NCBI GenBank assembly: GCA_041488095.1
Contig: JBGPOP010000048.1
Location: 1-26,624, forward strand
Length of the DNA stretch: 26,624 bases
Direction: 5' to 3'
Source of the DNA: DASYPQ01 sp041488095
GTDB taxonomy: Bacteria > Planctomycetota > UBA1135 > GCA-002686595
Shown here piece by piece: positions 7,394-13,949 of the stretch. Numbering within the stretch: position 1 is the stretch's first letter; each line of letters opens with the position of its first letter. The notes under the pieces were generated by a model, which was given only the letters and a program-made list of their open reading frames with translations, ran no database searches and was not told where the DNA came from. The translations under genes and the position numbers were made by a program.

Positions 7394-8268
7394 GGATCAC
7401 CCTCCTGCGCGACCCCGAGGCGGCGCAAGCCTGGTGCGCGCGGACCCGCGCGGAAGGACGCTCGCTGGGCTTCGTGCCGACCATGGGAGCGCTCCACGGC
7501 GGACACCTCGCGCTCGTGAGAGCGGCCCTGGCGCAGAACGAGAGCGTGTGCGTCAGCGTGTTCGTGAACCCGCTGCAGTTCGACGAGCGAGCGGACTACG
7601 AGCGCTACCCGCGCGATCTCGAGGGCGACGCACGGCTGCTCGCGGAGGCCGGCTGCCCGATGGTGTTCACGGGGACGCTCGAGCAGTTCTTCCCGGAGCA
7701 CCTCTCGCCCGGCGGCGCGTTCGCCCGCGAGGCGCTGCGCGATCCCGGGCCGTGCGCCCTGGGCCTCGAAGGGGACCTGCGACCCGGGCACTTCGCCGGC
7801 GTGGCGACGATCGTCGCGCGTCTGTTCGAGATCGTCCGGCCCGACCGGGCCTACTTCGGGCAGAAGGACTTCCAGCAGACGCTGGTCGTGAAAGACCTGG
7901 CACGGTCGATGGGCTACCCGCAGATCGTGGTGCGCCCGACCGTGCGCGAGAAGAGCGGCCTGGCGATGAGCTCCCGCAACCAGCTCCTCTCGCCTGCGGA
8001 ACGCGAGACGGCGAACGCGCTCCCGCGCTCGCTCGAGGCCGCGCGCACGGCCTGGCGCGCCGGGGCGCGCGAGGCGGGGGGCCTGTCCGAGCGGATGCGC
8101 GAGGCGCTCGCGCGGGAGCCCGTCGAGATCGAGTACGCCACGGTCCGCGACCCGCTGGCATGGACGCGGGAGGAGCCAGAAGGGCGCCTCGCCCGCGGCG
8201 TGGCGCTCGTCGCCGCCCGCGTGTCCGCTGTGCGCTTGATCGACAACCTGGTGCTGGGCGAGGCATGA
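7384..8268 (+). CDS. panC: Pantothenate synthetase (pantoate-beta-alanine ligase)
   Basis: Condenses pantoate with beta-alanine using ATP, the last step of pantothenate (vitamin B5) synthesis, in the cytoplasm. The 294-residue protein has the full set of nucleotidyltransferase-fold motifs: FVPTMGALHGGHLALVR with the HxGH-type site (His38 and His41), SVFVNPLQFDERADYERYPR, GLEGDLRPGHFAGVATIVARL, RAYFGQKDFQQ, and MSSRNQLLSP, which corresponds to the KMSKS-like loop. A short C-terminal domain follows, containing IEYATVRDPLAW. The ATG at 7384 overlaps the folK end. A 172-base gap separates it from ispE, so it may close the pssA-folK-panC unit. Confidence 0.97.
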   Translation: MPVRITLLRDPEAAQAWCARTRAEGRSLGFVPTMGALHGGHLALVRAALAQNESVCVSVFVNPLQFDERADYERYPRDLEGDARLLAEAGCPMVFTGTLEQFFPEHLSPGGAFAREALRDPGPCALGLEGDLRPGHFAGVATIVARLFEIVRPDRAYFGQKDFQQTLVVKDLARSMGYPQIVVRPTVREKSGLAMSSRNQLLSPAERETANALPRSLEAARTAWRAGAREAGGLSERMREALAREPVEIEYATVRDPLAWTREEPEGRLARGVALVAARVSAVRLIDNLVLGEA

Positions 8269-8440
8269 GCCGGAGTCTGGCACACTTCGCTGTCCCTGAC
8301 CCTCGGGGAGGTCCAGTCAGCGCAGGGGGTTGCGACCGATCGCGAGCGCCCGGCGCGCCGGGGGATCCGGGGCCGCTGAGAGAGTGTTGGCGGAAAAGGA
8401 CTTGGGGCGGACCGAGGCACAATCAAGGGAGCCAGATTCG

Positions 8441-9394
8441 ATGAGCCGCCCGAGCCTGGTCCGCGCGCTCGCGCCGGCCAAGATCAACCTGTGGCTCGAG
8501 GTCCTCGGCCGCCGTCGCGACGGCTATCACGAGATCCGGAGCTGGATGCTCGCGCTGGAGCTGTGCGACCGCCTGGAGGCGCGCGCGAGCTCGAGCGGGG
8601 CGGTGGCGCTCTCGCTCGCCGGGACGCAGGCCAGCGCGGACGTCCCGGCCGGCGCCGCGAACCTGGCTTGCCGCGCCGCGGCGGCCGCGCTCGCGGAAGG
8701 GAGGAAGCTCGGCCTCATCGGCGAGAGGGACGGCGTCGACCTCGCTCTCGAGAAGCAGATCCCGAGCCGTGCCGGGCTCGGCGGCGGCAGCGCCGACGCG
8801 GCCGCGGCGTGGATCGCGGCGTGCGCGGCGCTCGGCTTCGATCTTCCGGCGGGATCGGCCGAGGCGGCGCTCTCCGCGCTGGGCTCGGACTGCGACTTCT
8901 TCGCCCGGGCGAGGGAGACGGGATGCGCCCGTTGCGCCGGCCGAGGCGAGGTCGTCGTCGCCTCCCCGGCGCCGCGCTGCCCATGGAACGTCGCCGTCCT
9001 GACCCCGCCCGTCGCCTGCTGGACGGCGGAGGTGTACGCCGCCCTCGATCCGGGCTCGAGCGCTCGAACGCCGGCCCGGGAGATGCCGGCGGAGTGGTCG
9101 GAGATGCCGGCCAGCGCCGTGCGACCGTTCCTCTTCAACCGGCTGGAAGCGGCGGCCATGAAGGCGTTCCCGACCCTGTGCGAATGGCGGAAGCTCCTCG
9201 ATCGATGCGACGCGGAGCATTGGCGGCTCTCGGGGAGCGGATCGTCCTTCTTCGGACTGTACGACCGGCCGGAGGAAGTGGAAGGGGCGCTCGAACGCAT
9301 TCGCGGCGCGACCCGCGGCACCGGTCTCCCCATCCGGGGACTCTGGGCGACCCGCCCCAGCGCGCACGGCGCGAGCCTTGTCGAAGTCGGTTGA
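8441..9394 (+). CDS. ispE: 4-(cytidine 5'-diphospho)-2-C-methyl-D-erythritol kinase
   Basis: Phosphorylates CDP-ME in the non-mevalonate (MEP) isoprenoid pathway; a GHMP-family kinase. 317 residues from the ATG at 8441. PAKINLWLEVLGRRRDGYHE near the N-terminus carries the conserved Lys (K14). SRAGLGGGSADAAAAW is the GHMP ATP-binding loop, with the conserved Asp at about residue 119. A C-terminal SGSGSSFFGLY matches GHMP motif 3. An AAGGGA-type ribosome binding site lies about ten bases before the ATG. The frame is open further upstream, but the sequence before 8441 does not resemble the family. Downstream spoVG is 68 bases away; ispE and spoVG are also close neighbours in Firmicutes. Confidence 0.95.
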   Translation: MSRPSLVRALAPAKINLWLEVLGRRRDGYHEIRSWMLALELCDRLEARASSSGAVALSLAGTQASADVPAGAANLACRAAAAALAEGRKLGLIGERDGVDLALEKQIPSRAGLGGGSADAAAAWIAACAALGFDLPAGSAEAALSALGSDCDFFARARETGCARCAGRGEVVVASPAPRCPWNVAVLTPPVACWTAEVYAALDPGSSARTPAREMPAEWSEMPASAVRPFLFNRLEAAAMKAFPTLCEWRKLLDRCDAEHWRLSGSGSSFFGLYDRPEEVEGALERIRGATRGTGLPIRGLWATRPSAHGASLVEVG

Positions 9395-9462
9395 ACCGGA
9401 ATCGCTCCGGCCTCCGGATTCGTCGGGAGGCGGCCTCGGACAGGTCGCCGGGAACGACCCCG

Positions 9463-9924
9463 GTGGAGATCAGCGAGATCCGCATCAAGCTGCTGGAGAA
9501 CCAGCGCGACAAGCTGCGCGCCTTCGCGAGCTTGACGGTGGACCGCTGTATCGTGGTCCGGGACATCAAGGTCATCGACGGGCCGGGCGGGCTGTTCGTG
9601 GCGATGCCCAGCCGGAAGCTGATGGACCGGTGCGCGGACTGCGGGGGGAAGAACCATCTGCGGGCGCGCTTCTGCAACGACTGCGGGGCGAAGCTGGACA
9701 TGGAGCGAGGAGAGTGCGACCAGCGCGGGAGGCCGCGGCTGTACGCGGACATCGCGCATCCGATCCACCAGACCGCGCGCGGCTTCGTGCAGGGGGCGAT
9801 CCTCTCCGCCTACCGGGTGGAGGTGGAGAGGAGCCAGCAGGAGGGGTATGTCGCCCAGAGCTTCGAGGACCTCGACTACCAGGCCTACGAGGAGGAATGG
9901 CCGGACGAGGAGGCGGGCGGCTAG
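9463..9924 (+). CDS. spoVG: SpoVG family protein with inserted zinc ribbon
   Basis: SpoVG proteins are small regulators that bind nucleic acid in the bacteria where they have been studied, and affect septation, sporulation or virulence. The first 55 residues match the family: VEISEIRIKLLENQ, LRAFASLTVDRCIVVRDIKVIDG, GLFVAMPSRK. The family's DIAHPI motif appears only at about residues 95-100. Between them lies an insertion with C57-x2-C60-x10-C71-x2-C74 (CADC and CNDC), a treble-clef or zinc-ribbon-type pattern, plus a Cys at 85. The tail is acidic (DLDYQAYEEEWPDEE). Total length is 153 residues, against about 97 in Bacillus. The GTG at 9463 is chosen because it gives VEISEIRI, aligning with the usual MEITEVRI start. 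The next gene begins ten bases downstream. Confidence 0.9.
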   Translation: MEISEIRIKLLENQRDKLRAFASLTVDRCIVVRDIKVIDGPGGLFVAMPSRKLMDRCADCGGKNHLRARFCNDCGAKLDMERGECDQRGRPRLYADIAHPIHQTARGFVQGAILSAYRVEVERSQQEGYVAQSFEDLDYQAYEEEWPDEEAGG

Positions 9925-9934
9925 GATCCGCCCG

Positions 9935-10819
9935 ATGCGGAAGCGGCGGACCCGGCGCTTGCGCGGCCTGAAGGTCGCCGTGTTGGGGGCGGGGGCGGTG
10001 GGGAGTTCTCTCGCTGGAGACCTCCACCGTGCCGGAGCCGAGCTGAGGGTCTGGTCGCGGAGGCGGGCGAGCGCTCGACGGCTCGCCCGGATGGTGGACG
10101 GTGTGCTCAGCCGAACTCCGGGCGAAGCGGCGGGAGATGCGGATCTCGTGCTGCTGTGCGTCAGCGACCGCGCGATCGAGCCTGTCGCCAGAGCTCTAGC
10201 TCGTGAGTGGCGCACACGGCCGGGCAAGAGGGCTCCCGTCGCCCTCCACACGAGCGGCTTCCACGGAGAGAAGCCTTTGCGGCCCTTGCATGCGCTCGGC
10301 TGGCCCGTGGGGACGCTGCATCCCGTCACCGCCTTCTTCCGGACGCGGAGTGGGATTGGGGTCGCTCTCGCGCGCGAGTGGTTCGCGACTCGCGCCACGG
10401 GAAGAGCCGCCCAAATGGCGAGCCGGGTCGTCCGCGGGCTGCAGGGCAAGGAACTGCGGCTGAGCGGGGGAGATCGGGAGAAGCGCGCTTACCACCTCGC
10501 CTGCACGCTCGTCTCGAACGGCGCGGTCGCGTTGTTCGATCTCGCGCGGGAGGTTCTGCACAGAAGGGACGCGAGATCGCGCGAAGCTCTGGCGAGCCTG
10601 CTGACCTCGACAGCGTTCAGTCTCAGATTGCGCGGAAAGCGCCGCTCGTTGAGCGGCCCGGTCGCGCGCGGGGATGCAGTCGTCGTCGCCGGCCATCTGG
10701 CCCTGCTGCGCGGCCGACCGGACGATCGGCGTCTGTACCAACTGCTCTCGCGCAGACTCCTCGCCCTCTCCGACCTTCCAGCGCGCGACCGAGGGGCGAT
10801 CGAGCGGCTGATCCGCTAG
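9935..10819 (+). CDS. Rossmann-fold and DUF2520 domain protein
   Basis: A 294-residue predicted NAD(P)-dependent oxidoreductase. The N-terminal Rossmann motif is LKVAVLGAGAVGSSLAGDL (GxGxxG), followed by ELRVWSRR, a likely cofactor-specificity loop whose basic residues suggest NADP. DADLVLLCVSDRAIEPVA and LHTSGFHG follow, then GTLHPVTAFF, which matches the LHPLxSF element of this family. The C-terminal DUF2520 helical domain carries LSGPVARGDAVVVAGHLALL, matching the family's GP-ARGD-x5-H core. The enzyme's substrate is unknown. Homologues often sit beside panB/panC, and panC lies about 1.7 kb upstream here. The ATG at 9935 is ten bases after spoVG, and aroDE follows after 12 bases, so co-transcription is likely. 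Confidence 0.88.
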   Translation: MRKRRTRRLRGLKVAVLGAGAVGSSLAGDLHRAGAELRVWSRRRASARRLARMVDGVLSRTPGEAAGDADLVLLCVSDRAIEPVARALAREWRTRPGKRAPVALHTSGFHGEKPLRPLHALGWPVGTLHPVTAFFRTRSGIGVALAREWFATRATGRAAQMASRVVRGLQGKELRLSGGDREKRAYHLACTLVSNGAVALFDLAREVLHRRDARSREALASLLTSTAFSLRLRGKRRSLSGPVARGDAVVVAGHLALLRGRPDDRRLYQLLSRRLLALSDLPARDRGAIERLIR

Positions 10820-10831
10820 GCTCGCAACCTC

Positions 10832-12370
10832 GTGGCGATCGTCGTCTCCCACATCGCGGCCGACTTCGAGACCCTCTCGAAGCAGGTCTTGCGGCAGGCG
10901 AAGCTCGCCGATCTGGTCGAGCTGCGCCTCGATCGGATCGGGAATCCGGGCGAAGCCAGGCTCGCCGCGCTGATCCGCGACGCGAAGAAGCCCGCGATCG
11001 TGAGCTGCCCAGGCCCGGAAGCCTTCGGCCAGTTCCGCGGCTCCGATGAGGAGCGCCTCGACATCCTGCGCGCGGCTGCGCGGACCGGCGCGGCCTTCGT
11101 CGACGTCGACTGGAGCCTCTCGCTCGAGCTCGGCGAAGTGCGCGGCAGCGGCAAGTGCCACCGGATCGTCTCGCGCCACGACACCGAGGGGACGCCGGAG
11201 GATCTGCGCGCGATCCTCGACGAGGTCGAGGGCGTGCTCTACGAGGGCGACCTGGTCAAGATCGTCACGCACGCGAGGAGCTGCGCGGACGGGCTGCGGA
11301 TGCTGCGGTTCGTGCGCGAGCGCGGCGGGGGCCTGATCGGATTCTGCAGCGGGGACGCGGGCAGCTTCACGCGCGTGCTGGCGCCGATCTTCGGCTCGCC
11401 GTTCACGTACGCGGCGCCGGCGGTGATGCCCGGCATGTCCGAGCCGCCGGCCACGGCGCCGGGGCAGATCCGCGTCAACGATTTGCGTGCCGCGCTCCCG
11501 CCGACGGGCATCTCGGACGCGACCGCGATCTTCGCCCTGGTCGGCAACCCGGCCAGGCACTCGTGGTCGCCGCGCGTCCACGGGATCGCGCTCATGGCGG
11601 CGCGCCTCGACGCGGTGTACGTCGCACTCGAGCCCGACGACTTCGGGGTCTTCCTCGACCTGGCGACCGACGAGAACTTCAGGGGCTTCAGCGTGACGGC
11701 ACCATTCAAGGAGGTCGCTTGGAAGCGGGCGAAGCACCGTGACGCGTCCGCGGAGGCGACGGGCGCGGTGAACACGCTCGTGCGCGAGGGAGAGGGCTGG
11801 CGCGGGATGAACACGGACGTCGGCGCCGTCGGAGACGTGCTCGAGCGCGCGTTCCGTCTGCACGCGCAGACGCCCGGTCGGCCTGTCTCGATCGCGGCGG
11901 CGCACACGCTCGTGCTGGGATCGGGCGGCGGCGCGCGCGCGGCGCTGCGAGCCGTGCGCGAACGCGGGGGCCAGGCGACGGTCGCCGGGCGCGACGAGGA
12001 GAGGACGCGCAAGGTCGCGAGCGAGACGGGAGTGCGGGCGTGCGCATGGGAGGAGATCCCGGAGGTCGAGTACGACGTGCTCGTGCACTGCACACCGGTC
12101 GGTTCGCTGGCGGATCCGGGGAAGTCGCCGGTGCCGGCGGAGTGGGTGCGCGCGGGGACGCTGGTGGTCGATGCGGTGTACCGGCCGCTCAAAACGCCGC
12201 TCCTGCAGGAGGCGATGAGGAAGGGCTGCACGCCGGTGCCGGGAGGGGAGTGGTTCGTGCGTCAGGCGCAGGCGCAGTTCAAGCTGTTCACGGGGCAGGA
12301 CGCCGACGAGGCGCTGATGCGCGCGGCGTTCGCGAACGCGCTGGCCGAGGACGGGAAGCGCGCGGGGTAG
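10832..12370 (+). CDS. aroDE: Bifunctional 3-dehydroquinate dehydratase/shikimate dehydrogenase
   Basis: A single 512-residue polypeptide carries steps 3 and 4 of the shikimate pathway. Residues about 1-215 are a type I dehydroquinase: LVELRLDRIG, VSRHDTEGTPEDL with catalytic His116, and LVKIVTHA with the Schiff-base Lys143. The His-Lys spacing of 27 equals that of the Salmonella enzyme (143/170). Residues about 230-512 are AroE: LVGNPARHSWSPRVHG, GFSVTAPFKEVAWKRAK (Lys293), ATGAVNTLV, NTDVGAVG (Asp329), then a dinucleotide-binding VLGSGGGARAALRAV and VHCTPVG. Such fusions are known in plants, chlamydiae and planctomycetes. The GTG at 10832 gives a natural start. aroK begins at or within six bases of the stop. 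Confidence 0.95.
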   Translation: MAIVVSHIAADFETLSKQVLRQAKLADLVELRLDRIGNPGEARLAALIRDAKKPAIVSCPGPEAFGQFRGSDEERLDILRAAARTGAAFVDVDWSLSLELGEVRGSGKCHRIVSRHDTEGTPEDLRAILDEVEGVLYEGDLVKIVTHARSCADGLRMLRFVRERGGGLIGFCSGDAGSFTRVLAPIFGSPFTYAAPAVMPGMSEPPATAPGQIRVNDLRAALPPTGISDATAIFALVGNPARHSWSPRVHGIALMAARLDAVYVALEPDDFGVFLDLATDENFRGFSVTAPFKEVAWKRAKHRDASAEATGAVNTLVREGEGWRGMNTDVGAVGDVLERAFRLHAQTPGRPVSIAAAHTLVLGSGGGARAALRAVRERGGQATVAGRDEERTRKVASETGVRACAWEEIPEVEYDVLVHCTPVGSLADPGKSPVPAEWVRAGTLVVDAVYRPLKTPLLQEAMRKGCTPVPGGEWFVRQAQAQFKLFTGQDADEALMRAAFANALAEDGKRAG

Positions 12371-12376
12371 GTGGGA

Positions 12377-12946
12377 ATGTCATCGAGGTCGCGCGTGCAC
12401 ATCGCGCTGGTCGGGCTGCGGTGCTCGGGGAAGACGAGCGTCGGGCGGGAGCTCGCGCGCAGGCTGGGGAGGTCTTTCGTCGATCTCGACGAGGAGATCG
12501 CGCAGCTGTTCGCTTCCGAGCGCGGGTTGGCCCAGGTGCCGCACGCGGGGGACGTTCTCTCGCGGATCGGCGAGAGCGCCTTCCGCGACCTGGAGGAGCG
12601 CGCGCTGAGATCGGCGCTCGCGCGCCCGGAGCCGAGCGTGATCGCGACAGGAGGCGGCGTGGTGGAGCGGGCCGGGAACCGCGAGCTGCTCGGGCGAGAA
12701 GCCGCCGTGGTCTGGCTGCGGGTCGACGTCGCGGAGCTGCAGCGCCGACTGAGGTCCGCGACGGATCCGCGGCCGCCGCTCGCGGGTTCCGACCGGGCTG
12801 CGGAGGTCCCCGAGCTGGCGGTTCGCCGGGAGCCTCTCTACCGAGAGATCGGCCCGGTCGAGGTCGAATGCGGCAAGCTGGGGGTGGGAGAGGTCGCCGC
12901 GCTGATCCTGGCCCGCCTGCGCGAGACAACCGGGCCAGAAGCTTGA
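12377..12946 (+). CDS. aroK: Shikimate kinase
   Basis: Phosphorylates shikimate with ATP, the pathway step after AroE. The protein has a P-loop ALVGLRCSGKTSVGRELAR (GxxxxGKT), the substrate-binding FVDLDEEI, RIGESAFRDLEERAL (conserved Arg and Glu), and ATGGGVVERAGN (the GGG motif), then VVWLRVDVAELQRRL. The lid region DPRPPLAG holds the conserved RPPL-type sequence, and the adenine-binding ReplYrei element follows. I prefer the ATG at 12377 (189 residues). A GTG at 12371, directly after the aroDE stop, would add two residues. The gene closes the aroDE-aroK pair and precedes the tRNA by 36 bases. Confidence 0.94.
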   Translation: MSSRSRVHIALVGLRCSGKTSVGRELARRLGRSFVDLDEEIAQLFASERGLAQVPHAGDVLSRIGESAFRDLEERALRSALARPEPSVIATGGGVVERAGNRELLGREAAVVWLRVDVAELQRRLRSATDPRPPLAGSDRAAEVPELAVRREPLYREIGPVEVECGKLGVGEVAALILARLRETTGPEA

Positions 12947-12971
12947 TCTCGCTCCGTTCCGGGGCCACAAT
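12943..12971 (+). promoter_or_regulatory. Candidate promoter of the initiator tRNA
   Basis: TTGATC (12943-12948) and CACAAT (12966-12971) are 17 bases apart, each 4/6 to consensus. The predicted start at about 12978 is only a few bases before the tRNA at 12983. The -35 element overlaps the aroK stop. Located by eye. Confidence 0.4.
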
Positions 12972-12982
12972 GGCCGCCGAAT

Positions 12983-13059
12983 CGCGGGGTGGAGCAGTCT
13001 GGCAGCTCGTCGGGCTCATAACCCGGAGGTCGCAGGTTCGAATCCTGCCCCCGCTACCA
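12983..13059 (+). tRNA. Initiator tRNA-fMet (anticodon CAT)
   Basis: The 77-base sequence folds as a complete cloverleaf: acceptor 5' CGCGGGG against 3' CCCCGCT, D stem GAGC/GCTC, anticodon stem TCGGG/CCCGG around CTCATAA, T stem GCAGG/CCTGC with the TTCGAAT loop, and an encoded CCA at 13057-13059. Two initiator hallmarks are present: an unpaired first acceptor position and three consecutive G-C pairs (GGG/CCC) in the anticodon stem. The 1-72 mismatch is C with U, whereas E. coli tRNA-fMet has C with A. It is close to the E. coli sequence over most of its length. It delivers formyl-methionine to start codons. Confidence 0.97.
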
Positions 13060-13065
13060 CATACC

Positions 13066-13103
13066 AGGAGAAGGCTGGGGCCAATGGGACTCAGCCTTCT
13101 TCT
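13066..13103 (+). terminator. Rho-independent-type terminator hairpin
   Basis: Arms AGAAGGCTG (13069-13077) and CAGCCTTCT (13092-13100) are perfect complements. The stem can extend outward with further pairs, including G-T wobbles, to 13066/13103. The loop is about 14 bases, and the T-rich TTCTGTTTCTG follows. It lies seven bases after the tRNA CCA, consistent with ending a short tRNA transcript. Confidence 0.65.
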
Positions 13104-13142
13104 GTTTCTGCGGTCGGCCACCCGCCGTGCGGTCCACACTCG

Positions 13143-13274
13143 GTTCCACAGCAGACTTGGGGTGAACTCGAGCTGATCGTGCGCGTGCAGCCCAACCTGC
13201 CCGCGGCCGTCAGAGCGGCCATCTTGATTGCGATCCAAGCCGTCGTCACGGACGCTCACAGATCCAAAGCCTGA
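13143..13274 (+). pseudogene. Remnant resembling the C-terminal tail of an integrase-type ORF
   Basis: This frame reads ...WGELELIVRVQPNLP, then AAVRAAILIAIQAVV, and stops at 13272-13274. I recall the pattern L-x2-V-V-x-A-W-P-x-L-P-x-A-[VI]-[KR]-A-x-I-x-A-[MI] as a common ending of site-specific recombinase and mobile-element ORFs in high-GC genomes including planctomycetes. There is no start codon in context and no catalytic domain upstream: the tRNA and its terminator hairpin lie immediately before. I interpret it as a leftover of an element once inserted near the tRNA 3' end. The assignment is from memory of a motif and is uncertain. Confidence 0.35.
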
Positions 13275-13351
13275 AGCCGCAGGTGCACCTTGGCGCGGCC
13301 TCGCGTGCACGCTCTGGTCGCTCTCCTGGTTGGACGAGCTCATTCAAGGAT

Positions 13352-13381
13352 TTGCACCCGGAAGGCCGAACGAGCTACCCT
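13352..13381 (+). promoter_or_regulatory. Candidate promoter of the metal-efflux operon
   Basis: TTGCAC (13352-13357) and TACCCT (13376-13381) are 18 bases apart. The -35 matches 4/6 and the -10 3/6. The -10 ends seven bases before the ATG at 13389, so a transcript would be essentially leaderless. No obvious MerR-type operator with a 19-base spacer is visible. Weak evidence. Confidence 0.25.
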
Positions 13382-13388
13382 CGACGCC

Positions 13389-13829
13389 ATGCTAGGTCGC
13401 TCCCTCGAGAGACTCACGGTCCGGCTCTGGCTCGCGGCGGCCGTTCTCATGGGAGTCTCGCCCGGCCAGGGTCTCGTCCTGTGCGTCGGACCGGAAGGAA
13501 CGCACAGCCTCGAACTGGCATTCGACGAAGCCCGCTGTGGTGGCTGCCCCGAGCTGTCAGAGCCCGCTCCAAGCCAGGACGGGAGAGCGGCACTCAGGCA
13601 TCCCGCCGATTGTCCGTGCATCGACTACCCAGTGATCACCGGGAACGGTGAAGCCCGGTCCAAGCCCAGACCTGTCGATTTCGACATGGGCCAGCTCGCG
13701 AGGGTACCTGCTCCGTTCGCCACCTCGATCGCAGCGCATCACGCGCAAGCCGCGCCTGCGGCGGCGCGGGTCGGCCCCGGTATCGATCCGCGGCTGACGG
13801 CTCTGCGCACCGTCGTTCTCCGCGTGTAG
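13389..13829 (+). CDS. Small Cys-rich exported protein heading the metal-efflux operon
   Basis: A 146-residue protein with an N-terminal hydrophobic segment (RLWLAAAVLMGVSPGQGLVL), probably a signal peptide or anchor. It is followed by LCVGPEGTHSLELAF and two Cys clusters, CGGC and CPCIDYPV, before about residue 80. The rest is Ala/Pro-rich without Cys. I do not know a named family, but small proteins with a VLCxGxxGHxxLE-like start and CxC-D-x-P patch occur next to CzcCBA-type operons, from memory. The Cys and His residues could bind a metal, so a periplasmic metal-binding or sensing role is plausible but unproven. The outer-membrane channel gene follows after about 120 bases (by my preferred start) on the same strand. 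Confidence 0.7.
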   Translation: MLGRSLERLTVRLWLAAAVLMGVSPGQGLVLCVGPEGTHSLELAFDEARCGGCPELSEPAPSQDGRAALRHPADCPCIDYPVITGNGEARSKPRPVDFDMGQLARVPAPFATSIAAHHAQAAPAAARVGPGIDPRLTALRTVVLRV

Positions 13830-13949
13830 CGAGATCCAGCCCCTTCGTGCCCTCCGCGGCCCTCGCCGCGACGGGAACGGATGGTCCGTCTCGCCCTTCG
13901 GCTGATTGGCCGAAGAACCGTTGGAACCCGACTGTCGTGGAGAACCGCC

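Noticed and set aside
8291..8306. TGGCAC...GCT sequence resembling a sigma-54 -24/-12 element between panC and ispE
   Set aside because: The -12 half does not match TTGCW at the required spacing, so the likeness is only in the TGGCAC.
8349..8362. 14-base perfect palindrome CCCGGCGCGCCGGG upstream of ispE
   Set aside because: Made only of G and C, such palindromes are expected by chance in a genome of this composition. No T-tract or paired partner gives it a function.
8418..8423. CACAAT as a -10 element for ispE
   Set aside because: No acceptable -35 lies 16-18 bases upstream; the nearest TTG sequences are at the wrong distance.
8527..10449. A 640-codon open frame on the minus strand across ispE, spoVG and the DUF2520 gene
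   Set aside because: The opposite-strand genes have clear motifs, and this frame spans three of them with no motif of its own. It is a shadow of high GC.
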